Assembly (NCBI RefSeq): GCF_000158955.1
Contig: NZ_GG657757.1
Location: 3,001,190-3,053,664, forward strand
Length of the DNA: 52,475 bases
DNA from: Streptomyces viridochromogenes DSM 40736
Lineage (GTDB): Bacteria; Actinomycetota; Actinomycetes; Streptomycetales; Streptomycetaceae
Direction: 5' to 3'
Every line of letters begins with the position of its first letter. The first letter of the stretch is position 1. Positions 7,939-15,881 of this stretch are shown piece by piece. The notes under the pieces were generated by a model. The model did no database searches. It had not been told where the DNA came from and was given only the letters and a program-made list of their open reading frames with translations. Both the position numbers and the translations under genes were made by a program.

Positions 7939-9278
7939 CCCGCAGACAGCTGCACCTCAACGCGTTCCTGATGACCACCGGCCACCACGAGGCGTCGTGG
8001 CGACTGCCGGAGAGCGACCCGTACGCCCACGTGGACCTGGCCCACTACGTGCGGCTCGCCCGGATCGCCGAGCGCGGCACCTTCGACTCGCTGTTCCTCG
8101 CCGACGGCCCGCAGTTGTGGAGCAGTGTGGCCCAGCGGCCCGCCGGAGCATTGGAGCCGATCACGCTGCTGACCGCCCTGGCCACGGCCACCGAGCACAT
8201 CGGCCTGATCGCCACGGCCTCCACCTCGTACAACTCGCCGTACAACCTGGCCCGCAAGTTCGCCACGCTGGACCACATCAGCGGCGGCCGGGCGGGCTGG
8301 AACATCGTCACCACCGCCGGTGCCGAGGCCGCCCGCAACTTCGGTCTGGACGCCGAGCCGGCGCACGCCGAGCGGTACGCGCGGGCCGCCGAGTTCCTCG
8401 ACGTGGCGCTGAAGCTGTGGGACAGCTGGGAGGACGACGCGATCGTCGCCGACAAGGCGGCGGGCTTGTGGGGCGACGACGCGAAGATCCACCCGCCGCG
8501 GCACAAGGGCCGCTACTTCAGCGTCGAGGGGGCGCTCAACGTGCCCCGTACGCCCCAGGGTTATCCCCTGCTGGTGCAGGCCGGCTCCTCCGAGGACGGC
8601 AAGCGGTTCGCCGCACGGTACGCGGAGGCGGTGTTCACCGCCCAGCAGACCGTCGAGGACGCGCGGGCCTTCTACGCCGACCTCAAGTCCCGGACGGTCG
8701 CGGCCGGCCGCGACGCCGACCACATCAAGGTGCTGCCGGGCATCGTCCCGGTGATCGGCTCGACGGAGGCCGAGGCGCGGGCGAACGAACAGGTCCTGGA
8801 GGACCACATCGTGCACACGCACGGAGTGAACCACCTGGAGCGGCTGCTGCAACTGGCCCCGGGAACCCTGGATCTGGACGGCCCGCTCCCCTCCGACCTG
8901 CCGCCGGAGAGCGCCGTCGAGGGCGCCAAGAGCCGGTACACGCTCGTCGTCGAGCTGGCCCGGCGCGACCGGCTCACCGTGCGACAGCTCATCGGACGGC
9001 TCGGCGGCGGACGCGGGCACCTCACCTTCGCCGGGACGCCCGAGCAGGTCGCCGACACGATCCAGCTCTGGTTCGAGTCGGGCGCCGCCGACGGCTTCAA
9101 CATCATGCCCGCGGTGCTGCCGTCCGGCCTGGAGGCCTTCGTCGAGCACGTCGTCCCGATCCTGCGCGCCCGGGGCCTGCTCCGCACCGAGTACGGCGAC
9201 TCGCGCCGGACCCTGCGGGAGCGCTACGGCCTCCCGCGCCCCGCCAACCAGCACGTCCTCGCCCCCGCTCTCGTCTGA
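7935..9278 (+). CDS. LLM-class flavin-dependent monooxygenase (NtaA/SnaA/DszA family)
   Basis: A 447-aa FMN-dependent oxygenase of the bacterial-luciferase fold. Family features are the start LHLNAFLMTTGHHEASWR, the FLADG strand, the STSYNSPYNLARKFATLDHISGGRAGWN block (about residues 95-122) and a late AGTPEQVADTIQLWFE. Relatives such as DszA and SfnG use FMNH2 from a separate reductase to oxidise sulfur compounds and cleave C-S bonds; others act on NTA. No flavin reductase gene is in this operon, so it would depend on a reductase elsewhere. Its ATG overlaps the ATPase stop. The exact substrate cannot be read from sequence. Confidence 0.85.
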   Translation: MTRRQLHLNAFLMTTGHHEASWRLPESDPYAHVDLAHYVRLARIAERGTFDSLFLADGPQLWSSVAQRPAGALEPITLLTALATATEHIGLIATASTSYNSPYNLARKFATLDHISGGRAGWNIVTTAGAEAARNFGLDAEPAHAERYARAAEFLDVALKLWDSWEDDAIVADKAAGLWGDDAKIHPPRHKGRYFSVEGALNVPRTPQGYPLLVQAGSSEDGKRFAARYAEAVFTAQQTVEDARAFYADLKSRTVAAGRDADHIKVLPGIVPVIGSTEAEARANEQVLEDHIVHTHGVNHLERLLQLAPGTLDLDGPLPSDLPPESAVEGAKSRYTLVVELARRDRLTVRQLIGRLGGGRGHLTFAGTPEQVADTIQLWFESGAADGFNIMPAVLPSGLEAFVEHVVPILRARGLLRTEYGDSRRTLRERYGLPRPANQHVLAPALV

Positions 9279-9295
9279 TACGGAAGGAACCCGTC

Positions 9296-10189
9296 ATGGC
9301 CATCGAGATCCACAAGGTCACCGCGAACATCGGCGCCCGAGTCGAGGGCGTCGACATCACCCGGCCCCTCGACGAGGAGACGTACACCGCCCTGCGTGAG
9401 GCGCTCAACGCCCACAAGGCCCTCGTCTTCGACGCGGAGGGCCTGGACGACGCCGGCCAGCAGGCCTTCGTCCGTCACTTCGGTGACATCACCACCGCCC
9501 ACCCGACGGTGCCCGCCGTCGACGGCGCCCCGAACGTCCTGCCCGTCGACAGCGAGGGCGGCCGGGCCGCCAACCACTGGCACACCGACGTCACCTTCGT
9601 CCTCAACCCGCCGCAGGCCAGCAGCCTGCGCAGCATCACGGTCCCGCCCTACGGCGGCGAGACGCTGATCGCCAGCTCGGCCGCCGCCTACCGGAACCTG
9701 CCCGATTCGCTGCGCAGCCTCGCCGACACGCTGTGGGCCGAGCACACCAACGACTACGACTACGCCGTCCCCGAGGAGTCCGTCGACGACGAGCAGGCCG
9801 CCCGGCGCGCCCAGTTCACCTCGATCAAGTACCGCACGGTCCACCCGGTGGTGCGCGTCCACCCGCTGACCGGCGAGCGCGGCCTGTTCATCGGCGGCTT
9901 CGCCCAGCGCATCGTGGGCCTCTCGCCCGGCGAGTCCCGCAAGATCCTCGACCTGCTCCAGGCGTACGTCACCCGGCCGGAGAACATCCTGCGGCACCGA
10001 TGGTCGCCGAACCAGCTCGTCTTGTTCGACAACCGGATCACCCAGCACTACGCCGTCGACAACTACGACGGCCGGCCGCGCCGCCTGCACCGGGTCACGG
10101 TCGCGGGGGACATCCCCGTCGGGATCGAGGGTAAGGAGAGCTACGTCATCGAGGGCGACGCCTCGCACTACACACCGGTCGCCGCGTAG
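9296..10189 (+). CDS. tauD: TauD/TfdA-type Fe(II)/2-oxoglutarate dioxygenase
   Basis: A 297-aa protein with the jelly-roll dioxygenase signature: HxD in HWHTDVTF (about residues 98-105), the distal His in RITQHYAVDNY (about 245-255) and the 2-oxoglutarate-binding Arg in the following RRLHRVT. It begins with the TauD-like EIHKVTANIGARVEGVD. Family members hydroxylate taurine, alkyl sulfates or sulfonates next to the sulfur, releasing sulfite or sulfate. ATG 9296 has GGAAGGA upstream. It is the last gene of the sulfonate operon, 17 bases after the monooxygenase. Having two different C-S-cleaving oxygenases in one operon suggests more than one organosulfur substrate. The name tauD is by family; taurine itself is not proven. 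Confidence 0.86.
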   Translation: MAIEIHKVTANIGARVEGVDITRPLDEETYTALREALNAHKALVFDAEGLDDAGQQAFVRHFGDITTAHPTVPAVDGAPNVLPVDSEGGRAANHWHTDVTFVLNPPQASSLRSITVPPYGGETLIASSAAAYRNLPDSLRSLADTLWAEHTNDYDYAVPEESVDDEQAARRAQFTSIKYRTVHPVVRVHPLTGERGLFIGGFAQRIVGLSPGESRKILDLLQAYVTRPENILRHRWSPNQLVLFDNRITQHYAVDNYDGRPRRLHRVTVAGDIPVGIEGKESYVIEGDASHYTPVAA

Positions 10190-10221
10190 CCACGGAGAGC
10201 TACGCGACCGTCCATATGCTG

Positions 10222-10253
10222 GGCTGCCTCTTCGCTCCGGCGGAGAGGCAGCC
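10222..10253 (+). terminator. Hairpin terminator after the sulfonate operon
   Basis: A 10-bp perfect stem (GGCTGCCTCT / AGAGGCAGCC) with a 12-base loop starts 33 bases after the tauD stop and is followed shortly by GTTTTTG. Confidence 0.8.
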
Positions 10254-10310
10254 GAGACTGTCGGCGTTTTTGCCCATCCACGCCTCTCACGCATTGGACG
10301 AACCGCTCCC

Positions 10311-11696
10311 ATGCCCAGCACCACCACGGAGACATCGCCCGACCGGGAAGACGTCTCCCTCTCCCATGGCCTGAAGCAGCGCCACCTGTCGATGATCGCC
10401 CTCGGTGGCGTGATCGGCGCCGGTCTGTTCGTCGGCTCCGGTGCCGGCATCGCCGCCGCCGGTCCGTCGATCGTGGTCGCCTACGCCCTCTCCGGTCTCC
10501 TCGTGATGCTGGTGATGCGGATGCTCGGCGAGATGTCGGCCGCGTATCCCTCGTCGGGGTCGTTCTCGGCGCACGCGGAGCGGGCGATCGGCCCCTGGGC
10601 CGGGTTCACCGCCGGATGGTCCTTCTGGGTCCTGCTCTGCACGGCCGTCGGCCTGGAGGGCATCGGCGCCGCGAAGATCGTCAGCGGCTGGCTGCCGGGC
10701 ACCCCGGAGTGGGTGTGGGTGGCGCTGTTCATGGTCGTCTTCTGCGGCACGAACCTCGCGGCCGTGAAGAACTTCGGGGAGTTCGAGTTCTGGTTCGCCG
10801 CCCTGAAGGTCGGCGCGATCACCCTGTTCCTGGTGCTCGGCATCCTGGCGATCGCCGGCGTCCTGCCCGGCACGGACTCGCCGGGCGCGAGCCACCTCGA
10901 CGACTTCATGCCGAACGGCGGCGAGGGCCTGGTCATCGGCCTGCTCGCCTCGGTCTTCGCCTACGGCGGCCTGGAGACGGTCACCATCGCGGCGGCCGAG
11001 TCGGAGAACCCCGTCAAGGGTGTGGCGAGCGCGGTCCGTACGGCGATGTGGCGCATCGCGCTGTTCTACGTCGGCTCGATGGCCGTCATCGTCACGCTGG
11101 TCCCCTGGGACTCCAAGGAGGTCGTCGAGAAGGGCCCGTACGTCGCCGCCCTCGACGAGCTCGGCATCCCCGGCGCCGGCCAGCTGATGAACGTGGTCGT
11201 GCTGGTGGCCCTGCTGTCCGCCATGAACGCCAACGTCTACGGCGCCTCCCGCATCGCCTACTCGCTGGTGCACCGCGGCCAGGGCCCGAAGGCGCTGGGC
11301 CGGGTCTCCGGCGGGGTACCGCGGATCGCCGTGCTGGCCTCCTCGGTCTTCGGCTTCCTCTGCGTGCTGCTGAGCTACTGGCGCCCGAACGACGTCTTCG
11401 CCTGGCTGCTGAACATGATCGGCGCGGTGATCCTGGTCGTCTGGATCTTCATCGCCGTCTCCCAGCTGCGCCTGCGCCGCCGCCTGGAGCACGAGGCCCC
11501 CGACAAGCTCGTCGTCCGCATGTGGGCGTTCCCGTGGCTGACCTGGATCGCCCTGGCCGGCATGGTCACGGTCTTCGTCCTGATGGCCCGCGAGCCGGAC
11601 ACCCGGGTGCAGCTGTACTCGACGGGCGGCATGACGCTGGCGCTGGCGGCCGTGGGGTACGCCTGGCAGAGGGCGCGCGCCAGGGCCCAGGGCTGA
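10311..11696 (+). CDS. Amino acid permease (APC superfamily, AAT/GABA-permease type)
   Basis: A 461-aa protein with about 12 membrane helices. It carries the AAT-family opening LKQRHLSMIALGGVIGAGLFVGSG (residues about 20-43), the EMSAAYPSSGSF segment of helix 2-3 and FAYGGLETVTIAAAESENP in the middle. It should import an amino acid or GABA-like substrate with protons. No clear Shine-Dalgarno sequence precedes the ATG; the start is set by homology to the conserved N-terminal region. It stands alone, and its TGA directly abuts the stop of the convergent NB-ARC gene (TGATCA). I cannot name the substrate. Confidence 0.88.
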   Translation: MPSTTTETSPDREDVSLSHGLKQRHLSMIALGGVIGAGLFVGSGAGIAAAGPSIVVAYALSGLLVMLVMRMLGEMSAAYPSSGSFSAHAERAIGPWAGFTAGWSFWVLLCTAVGLEGIGAAKIVSGWLPGTPEWVWVALFMVVFCGTNLAAVKNFGEFEFWFAALKVGAITLFLVLGILAIAGVLPGTDSPGASHLDDFMPNGGEGLVIGLLASVFAYGGLETVTIAAAESENPVKGVASAVRTAMWRIALFYVGSMAVIVTLVPWDSKEVVEKGPYVAALDELGIPGAGQLMNVVVLVALLSAMNANVYGASRIAYSLVHRGQGPKALGRVSGGVPRIAVLASSVFGFLCVLLSYWRPNDVFAWLLNMIGAVILVVWIFIAVSQLRLRRRLEHEAPDKLVVRMWAFPWLTWIALAGMVTVFVLMAREPDTRVQLYSTGGMTLALAAVGYAWQRARARAQG

Positions 11697-13883
11697 TCAG
11701 CCCCGGGCCTCGGCCTGCCAGGCGGCGACCCAGGCCCGGTCGTGTTCGGCGAACGGGTGCTCGTGGCCGAGCACCCGCGCCCGGTGTTCGGACAGCTCCT
11801 TCATCATCCGGACGGCGTCGTCGATCCTGCCCAGACCGTGGGTGATCCGTGCGGTGAGGGACGTGGCCGACAGAGTGAGGGGATGGTCCGGGCCCTGGAG
11901 CCGGATCCGGTCCGCCAGCACCTGGCGGGCCATGGGTTCGGCCTCCTCATGGCGGCCGAACTCGAACAGGCCACCGGCGTAGTCGTGCCGGGCCAGCACC
12001 GTCGTGGGATGGTCCGGCCCCAGGGCCCGCTCGCAGGCCTCGACCAGCGCGAGGCCCTCCTGCGCGAACTCCCGTTCCTTGCCGAGCTGGGGCAGGATCT
12101 CGATCAGCCCGGACCAGATGAACAAGGCCTCCGCGCTGTCCTCCCCCAGCGTCCGCCGGTAGCCGTCCAGCGCCCGCCTGCCCCAGCTTTCGGCCTCCTC
12201 GTCCCGGTCGAGCAGATCGAGCGCCTGGGAGAGCGCGGCACAGCTGTGGAGCGTGTCCACGTCCTCGGCGCCCAGCAGGGTCTCCCGGCGTTCCAGCACC
12301 CCGCGATGCAGCGCCTCGGCCTCGGCGAACCGCCCCATCCGGAACAGTGCCGTGCCCTGAAGGTGCTGGGCGTTCAGAACCAGCCTGTGCTCAGCGCCGA
12401 GGACGCCCCGCACTGCTTCGACGACCGTGGGCGCGAGCGCCAGTGCCGCCGCGTAGTCCCCCGAGTCGTAGACCTGCCGCAGGACCCGCACCCCGAGGGT
12501 CGCGGTCCGTTCGTCCGCGGCCACCGCGAGCAGTCTCGTCGCGTGCGGGGCCAGCAGCGCGAGCCGGCGGCGACTCTCGGGAGAGTCGGCGCCCTCCTCG
12601 GGCAGGGCGGCCTCCAGGAGGGAAGCCGCCGCTTCCGCGACGGCCGCCCGCCGGTCGTCCGGCACTCCCGCGGCGACGCTGTCGAGCAGCACTCCGTGGG
12701 CCCGCACGCAGCGCACCCCGTCCACGTTGACCAGTTCGGTCAGCGAATGGTCGATCAGCCCCTTCAGCGCCGGTTCCAACTGCTGTGCCCCGAGGACGGG
12801 TTCCAGTCCGCCGAGGGTCACCTCTGCACGGGCGACCGGCAGCAGCACGCTCAGCGGCACGGGGTCCGCCGCCAGGAACGACAGCAGCCGCAGGAGCGTC
12901 GTCGCCTCGGGGAGCCCCTGTCCGGCCAGCGCGTCCAGTGACAGCTGCCAGGTCCGGCCCACCAGTTGGCGGGACTGGCTGCCGCCCCGCCCGGCCGCGC
13001 CCTTGTCGACGATCACCGTCGACTCCTCGCCGAGCTTGCGGTCGTACTCGTCCATGGACCACGACTCCAGAAGTTGGTGGGCAAGGTGGGACCCGGCGAG
13101 TGTGAGCGCGAGGGGCAGGCGGCCAAGGCGCTCGGCGACCTTCCGTGCCGACTCCACGTCGCCCGCGTCCGGCGCCAGGTCGCACAGCACCTGGGCCGCC
13201 TCCTCCAACGGCAGGAGGCCCAGGGCGTGCCGGTGCACGCCCGGCCCCCGCCACAGCGGCGACGTGGCATGGCGGGTCGTGACCAGTACGGTGCCGCGAC
13301 CGCTGGGCCGGAGCCACGCACCGCTCCCCAGGACCGTCGGATCGTCGGCGTTGTCCAGGACGAGAAGCCAGGGGTCGGCGGAGTGGTCGAGGTAGTGCCA
13401 GACGAGGTCGGCGGCAGCGCGCCGGCCCGCCGCGGCGGCTGCGAGCTCACCGGCCTGCGCACCACGGTCGCCGGCCACCGCCAGCATCCCGGCGCGCAGC
13501 GACATCAACTCGGACGCGTTGACCCAGAAGCCGACGCGGCCGTGCTCGCGCACCGCCTCGTTGAAGAGCCAGTACGCCAGTGCGGTCTTGCCGCAGCCAC
13601 CCATGCCGTGCACGACATGGACGTCACCGCCGGGGCCGGCGACGGCCGCTCCCAGGACCTCGCGAAGTTCCTCGCGGTTGCGCAGGATGCCAGGCGCACG
13701 GCCCACGAGGGGCATGCGCACGGAGTCCGGGGCGGCCGACCCCGGCGTCGCCGGTGGCACGATCTGGGGCCCGAAGAGCTGACCGCCGGCGCCGTAGTGA
13801 TGGTGGTGCTCCTCGATGTACTGGTCACCGGACGTCTGGAAGATCCGCCCCTGCCCCGAGGCCCGGGCGCCGAGTTCGCTCAT
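11697..13883 (-). CDS. NB-ARC/STAND ATPase with C-terminal TPR repeats (NLR-like)
   Basis: A 728-aa signal-transduction ATPase. Residues about 7-25 hold the short motif ASGQGRIFQTSGDQYIEE followed by HHHH. NB-ARC follows: P-loop GMGGCGKTALAYWL (about 92-105), Walker B WLLVLDNADD, a TTR sensor and the LGRLPLAL GLPL-like box. From about residue 470 the protein is kinesin-light-chain-type TPRs (repeated LGAEH/LGPDHP ... HLQGTALFRMGRFAEAE). Such proteins oligomerise on sensing a trigger and activate a partner effector. ATG 13883 was chosen because it overlaps the upstream stop (ATGA) and because the frame further upstream is Arg/Pro-rich noise. The N-terminal motif recurs at the C-terminal end of the upstream gene. 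Confidence 0.88.
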   Translation of the reverse strand: MSELGARASGQGRIFQTSGDQYIEEHHHHYGAGGQLFGPQIVPPATPGSAAPDSVRMPLVGRAPGILRNREELREVLGAAVAGPGGDVHVVHGMGGCGKTALAYWLFNEAVREHGRVGFWVNASELMSLRAGMLAVAGDRGAQAGELAAAAAGRRAAADLVWHYLDHSADPWLLVLDNADDPTVLGSGAWLRPSGRGTVLVTTRHATSPLWRGPGVHRHALGLLPLEEAAQVLCDLAPDAGDVESARKVAERLGRLPLALTLAGSHLAHQLLESWSMDEYDRKLGEESTVIVDKGAAGRGGSQSRQLVGRTWQLSLDALAGQGLPEATTLLRLLSFLAADPVPLSVLLPVARAEVTLGGLEPVLGAQQLEPALKGLIDHSLTELVNVDGVRCVRAHGVLLDSVAAGVPDDRRAAVAEAAASLLEAALPEEGADSPESRRRLALLAPHATRLLAVAADERTATLGVRVLRQVYDSGDYAAALALAPTVVEAVRGVLGAEHRLVLNAQHLQGTALFRMGRFAEAEALHRGVLERRETLLGAEDVDTLHSCAALSQALDLLDRDEEAESWGRRALDGYRRTLGEDSAEALFIWSGLIEILPQLGKEREFAQEGLALVEACERALGPDHPTTVLARHDYAGGLFEFGRHEEAEPMARQVLADRIRLQGPDHPLTLSATSLTARITHGLGRIDDAVRMMKELSEHRARVLGHEHPFAEHDRAWVAAWQAEARG

Positions 13884-14298
13884 CGTTCGGTGATGTGCTG
13901 GTCGCGGCCGGCCTGGTAGACGCGGCCGCTGCCGGAGGCCTCGGCGCGCAGCCGGACCTCCACCGTCGTGTGGGCCGGGGGGAGCTCGGGGTTCAACTCG
14001 GCGAGGATCCGCCGGAGTTCGTCGGCCACCTCGGGCCGGGCCACCAGGAGGCGGCGCAGCCTCGCCTGCCATTCGGCGGTGAGTTCGGCCTCGGTGTCGG
14101 TGTCTCCGACTCGCGGGCGAGCAGCAGGTCCTCGCGAGTGGCCTCGAGTTCACCGCCCACGGTCTCGGCCCGGTCGGGCTGGAAGCGCCGCCAGAGAGTG
14201 AGAACTCCCTCGCGGGTGGACTCCCAGGCCTGGGTGGCCATCAGCGTCACCATCGTCGTACCCGCCGTTCTGGCGAGCTCGGCCATCTCCGGACCCAC
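13880..14298 (-). pseudogene. Small helical effector-like protein with amyloid-type C-terminal motif; apparent frameshift
   Basis: From GTG 14298 (AGGGGG upstream) about 60 residues read VGPEMAELARTAGTTMVTLM and on as amphipathic helix. Near 14106-14107 the frame is lost: the residues after ARESE become a Pro/Arg-rich tail that stops at 13993 (101 aa). Restoring one base (CCC for CC on the + strand) gives a smooth 139-aa protein that continues helical and ends ASGSGRVYQAGRDQHITER, whose stop overlaps the NB-ARC start. The total length, 419 bases, is one short of 140 codons. The repaired protein resembles the small Bell-domain-like partners of bacterial NLRs. It is either a real mutation or a sequencing error. 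Confidence 0.75.
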
Positions 14299-14416
14299 GG
14301 CATCCCCCTGTCGCGTTCCCACCGATGGTAGGTCGCCTCCTTTGGGCCTGCCGAACGCATTCACGCAACGCTTTCGACCCTCCCACCTCCGCGACCTTGA
14401 TGCTGCTAGCCTGCAC

Positions 14417-14433
14417 TTGCAATTAACTTGCAA
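14417..14433. promoter_or_regulatory. Nur (nickel-responsive Fur-family) operator of sodF
   Basis: TTGCAA-TTAAC-TTGCAA matches exactly the Nur box reported for S. coelicolor (tTGCaa-N5-ttGCAA). It lies 24 bases upstream of the sodF start codon, and a TAGCCT -10-like element sits at 14407-14412 just before it. In S. coelicolor, Nur bound to nickel represses sodF so that the Ni-SOD is used; the same control is expected here. Confidence 0.88.
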
Positions 14434-14457
14434 TAAGAGGTTCGAAGGGGTCCTGCC

Positions 14458-15105
14458 ATGCCCGTCTACACGCTGCCCGAGCTCCCGTACGACTACTCCA
14501 CGCTCGCCCCCGTGATCAGTCCCGAGATCATCGAGCTGCACCACGACAAGCACCACGCGGCCTATGTGAAAGGGGCCAACGACACGTTGGAGCAGTTGGC
14601 CGAGGCGCGGGACAAGGAGAGCTGGGGGGCGATCAACGGGCTGGAGAAGAATCTGGCGTTCCATCTCTCCGGGCACATCCTGCACAGCATCTACTGGCAG
14701 AACATGACCGGCCCGAAGGACGGTGGCGGGGAGCCGCTGGCGCGGGACGGGGTGGGTGAGCTCGCGGACGCGATCACCGAGTCGTTCGGGGCGTTCGCGA
14801 ACTTCAAGGCGCAGTTGACCAAGGCGTCCGCGACCACGCAGGGGTCCGGCTGGGGCGTGCTCGCCTATGAGCCGCTGAGCGGGCGGCTGATCGTGGAGCA
14901 GGTCTACGACCACCAGGGCAACGTCGGCCAGGGCTCGACGCCGATCCTGGTCTTCGACGCCTGGGAGCACGCCTTCTACCTGCAGTACAAGAACCAGAAG
15001 GTCGACTTCATCGAGGCGATGTGGCAGGTCGTCAACTGGCAGGACGTGGCCCGCCGTTACGAGGCCGCCAAGTCCCGCGCGGACGTGTTGCTGCTGGCCC
15101 CCTGA
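14458..15105 (+). CDS. sodF: Iron (Fe-Zn) superoxide dismutase SodF
   Basis: A 215-aa cytoplasmic enzyme that dismutates superoxide. The Fe/Mn-SOD ligands are present: His28 (ELHHDKHH), His76 (HILHSIYW), and Asp and His of the [11 protein letters not shown] signature near residues 165-169. Length and the start [18 protein letters not shown] are typical. The ribosome site is AAGGGG before ATG 14458. It is monocistronic, flanked by the Nur box upstream and a strong hairpin downstream. The Nur box makes the iron-type, nickel-repressed SodF assignment firmer than sequence family alone. Iron rather than manganese use is by analogy. Confidence 0.96.
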   Translation: MPVYTLPELPYDYSTLAPVISPEIIELHHDKHHAAYVKGANDTLEQLAEARDKESWGAINGLEKNLAFHLSGHILHSIYWQNMTGPKDGGGEPLARDGVGELADAITESFGAFANFKAQLTKASATTQGSGWGVLAYEPLSGRLIVEQVYDHQGNVGQGSTPILVFDAWEHAFYLQYKNQKVDFIEAMWQVVNWQDVARRYEAAKSRADVLLLAP

Positions 15106-15170
15106 GGCCGCTCGGAGCGTCCTGCCTCGTGATCGTCTTCTCACCCTTCACGGCGGCGGGCGGAAAGAAG

Positions 15171-15205
15171 GAGGCCCCCGCGAGGACATGACTCGCGGGG
15201 GTCTT
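15171..15205. terminator. Bidirectional terminator between sodF and the phosphatase gene
   Basis: A 10-bp perfect stem CCCCCGCGAG / CTCGCGGGGG with a 7-base loop (15175-15201), preceded by GAGG and followed by TCTTCC. It separates convergent genes. Confidence 0.85.
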
Positions 15206-15257
15206 CCCGTGTGTGGGGCTTCGGGCGGCCCAGGCCGCCGCGCCGGGCTCCATCGTG

Positions 15258-15881
15258 CTACGGCGCGTCCACCTCGCACGGCACGTTGAGTGAGAGGAGT
15301 GCGGCGGAACCGTCGGGGTTCATGCGCAGTTCGCTGATCGCCGCGTTCCGCAGCCTCGGGAACACCCTGCGGTACTCCCGGACCGGGATCGACAGCAGGG
15401 TGCACAGCACGAGGCGCAGCAGGGTGTTGTGGGCGACGACCAGGACGCGTCCGCCGGGATGCTCGGCGGTGATCTCCCGCAGGGCGCGGATCGCCCGGGC
15501 CGCCGCGGCCGACGGGTCCTCGGCCCCCGGGAAGGAATGAGCCACCGGGTCGGTGCGGTAGGCCGCGGCCCACTCCGGATCCTCCGTCTCGAACTCGGCG
15601 AGCGTACGGCCCTCGACCACGCCGAAGTCGCACTCGCGCAGGTCCGGTTCGAGCCGCGGGGTGAGCCCCAGGGCGCGGCAGGCGGGGTCGGCGGTGGCGA
15701 CGGCCCGGGACAGCGGGGACGTCCGGATCGCGTCCACGGGGTGGGCGGCGGCCCAGCGGCCGAGGGCCTCGGCCTGGGCGCGGCCGGTGTCGGTGAGATC
15801 GATGTCGCTGACGCCGGCGTACCGGTTCTCGGCGTGCCAGACGGTCTGCCCGTGCCGGGCCAGCAGGAGGGTGGTGGTCAT
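15258..15881 (-). CDS. Histidine phosphatase (phosphoglycerate-mutase superfamily)
   Basis: A 207-aa protein with the phosphohistidine motif LLARHGQT at residues 6-13, a second His in VVAHNTLLRLV near residue 155 and conserved Arg/Glu residues (SPLSRA, ECDFGVVEG). Such enzymes remove phosphate from sugars, phosphoglycerate analogues or cofactors; 2,3-PG-specific mutases are less likely given the short insert. ATG 15881 overlaps the stop of the FGGY kinase (ATGA), so the two are translated together. That coupling suggests it acts on a phosphorylated sugar or polyol of the same pathway, perhaps to prevent build-up of a toxic phosphate ester. The substrate is not known. Confidence 0.86.
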   Translation of the reverse strand: MTTTLLLARHGQTVWHAENRYAGVSDIDLTDTGRAQAEALGRWAAAHPVDAIRTSPLSRAVATADPACRALGLTPRLEPDLRECDFGVVEGRTLAEFETEDPEWAAAYRTDPVAHSFPGAEDPSAAAARAIRALREITAEHPGGRVLVVAHNTLLRLVLCTLLSIPVREYRRVFPRLRNAAISELRMNPDGSAALLSLNVPCEVDAP

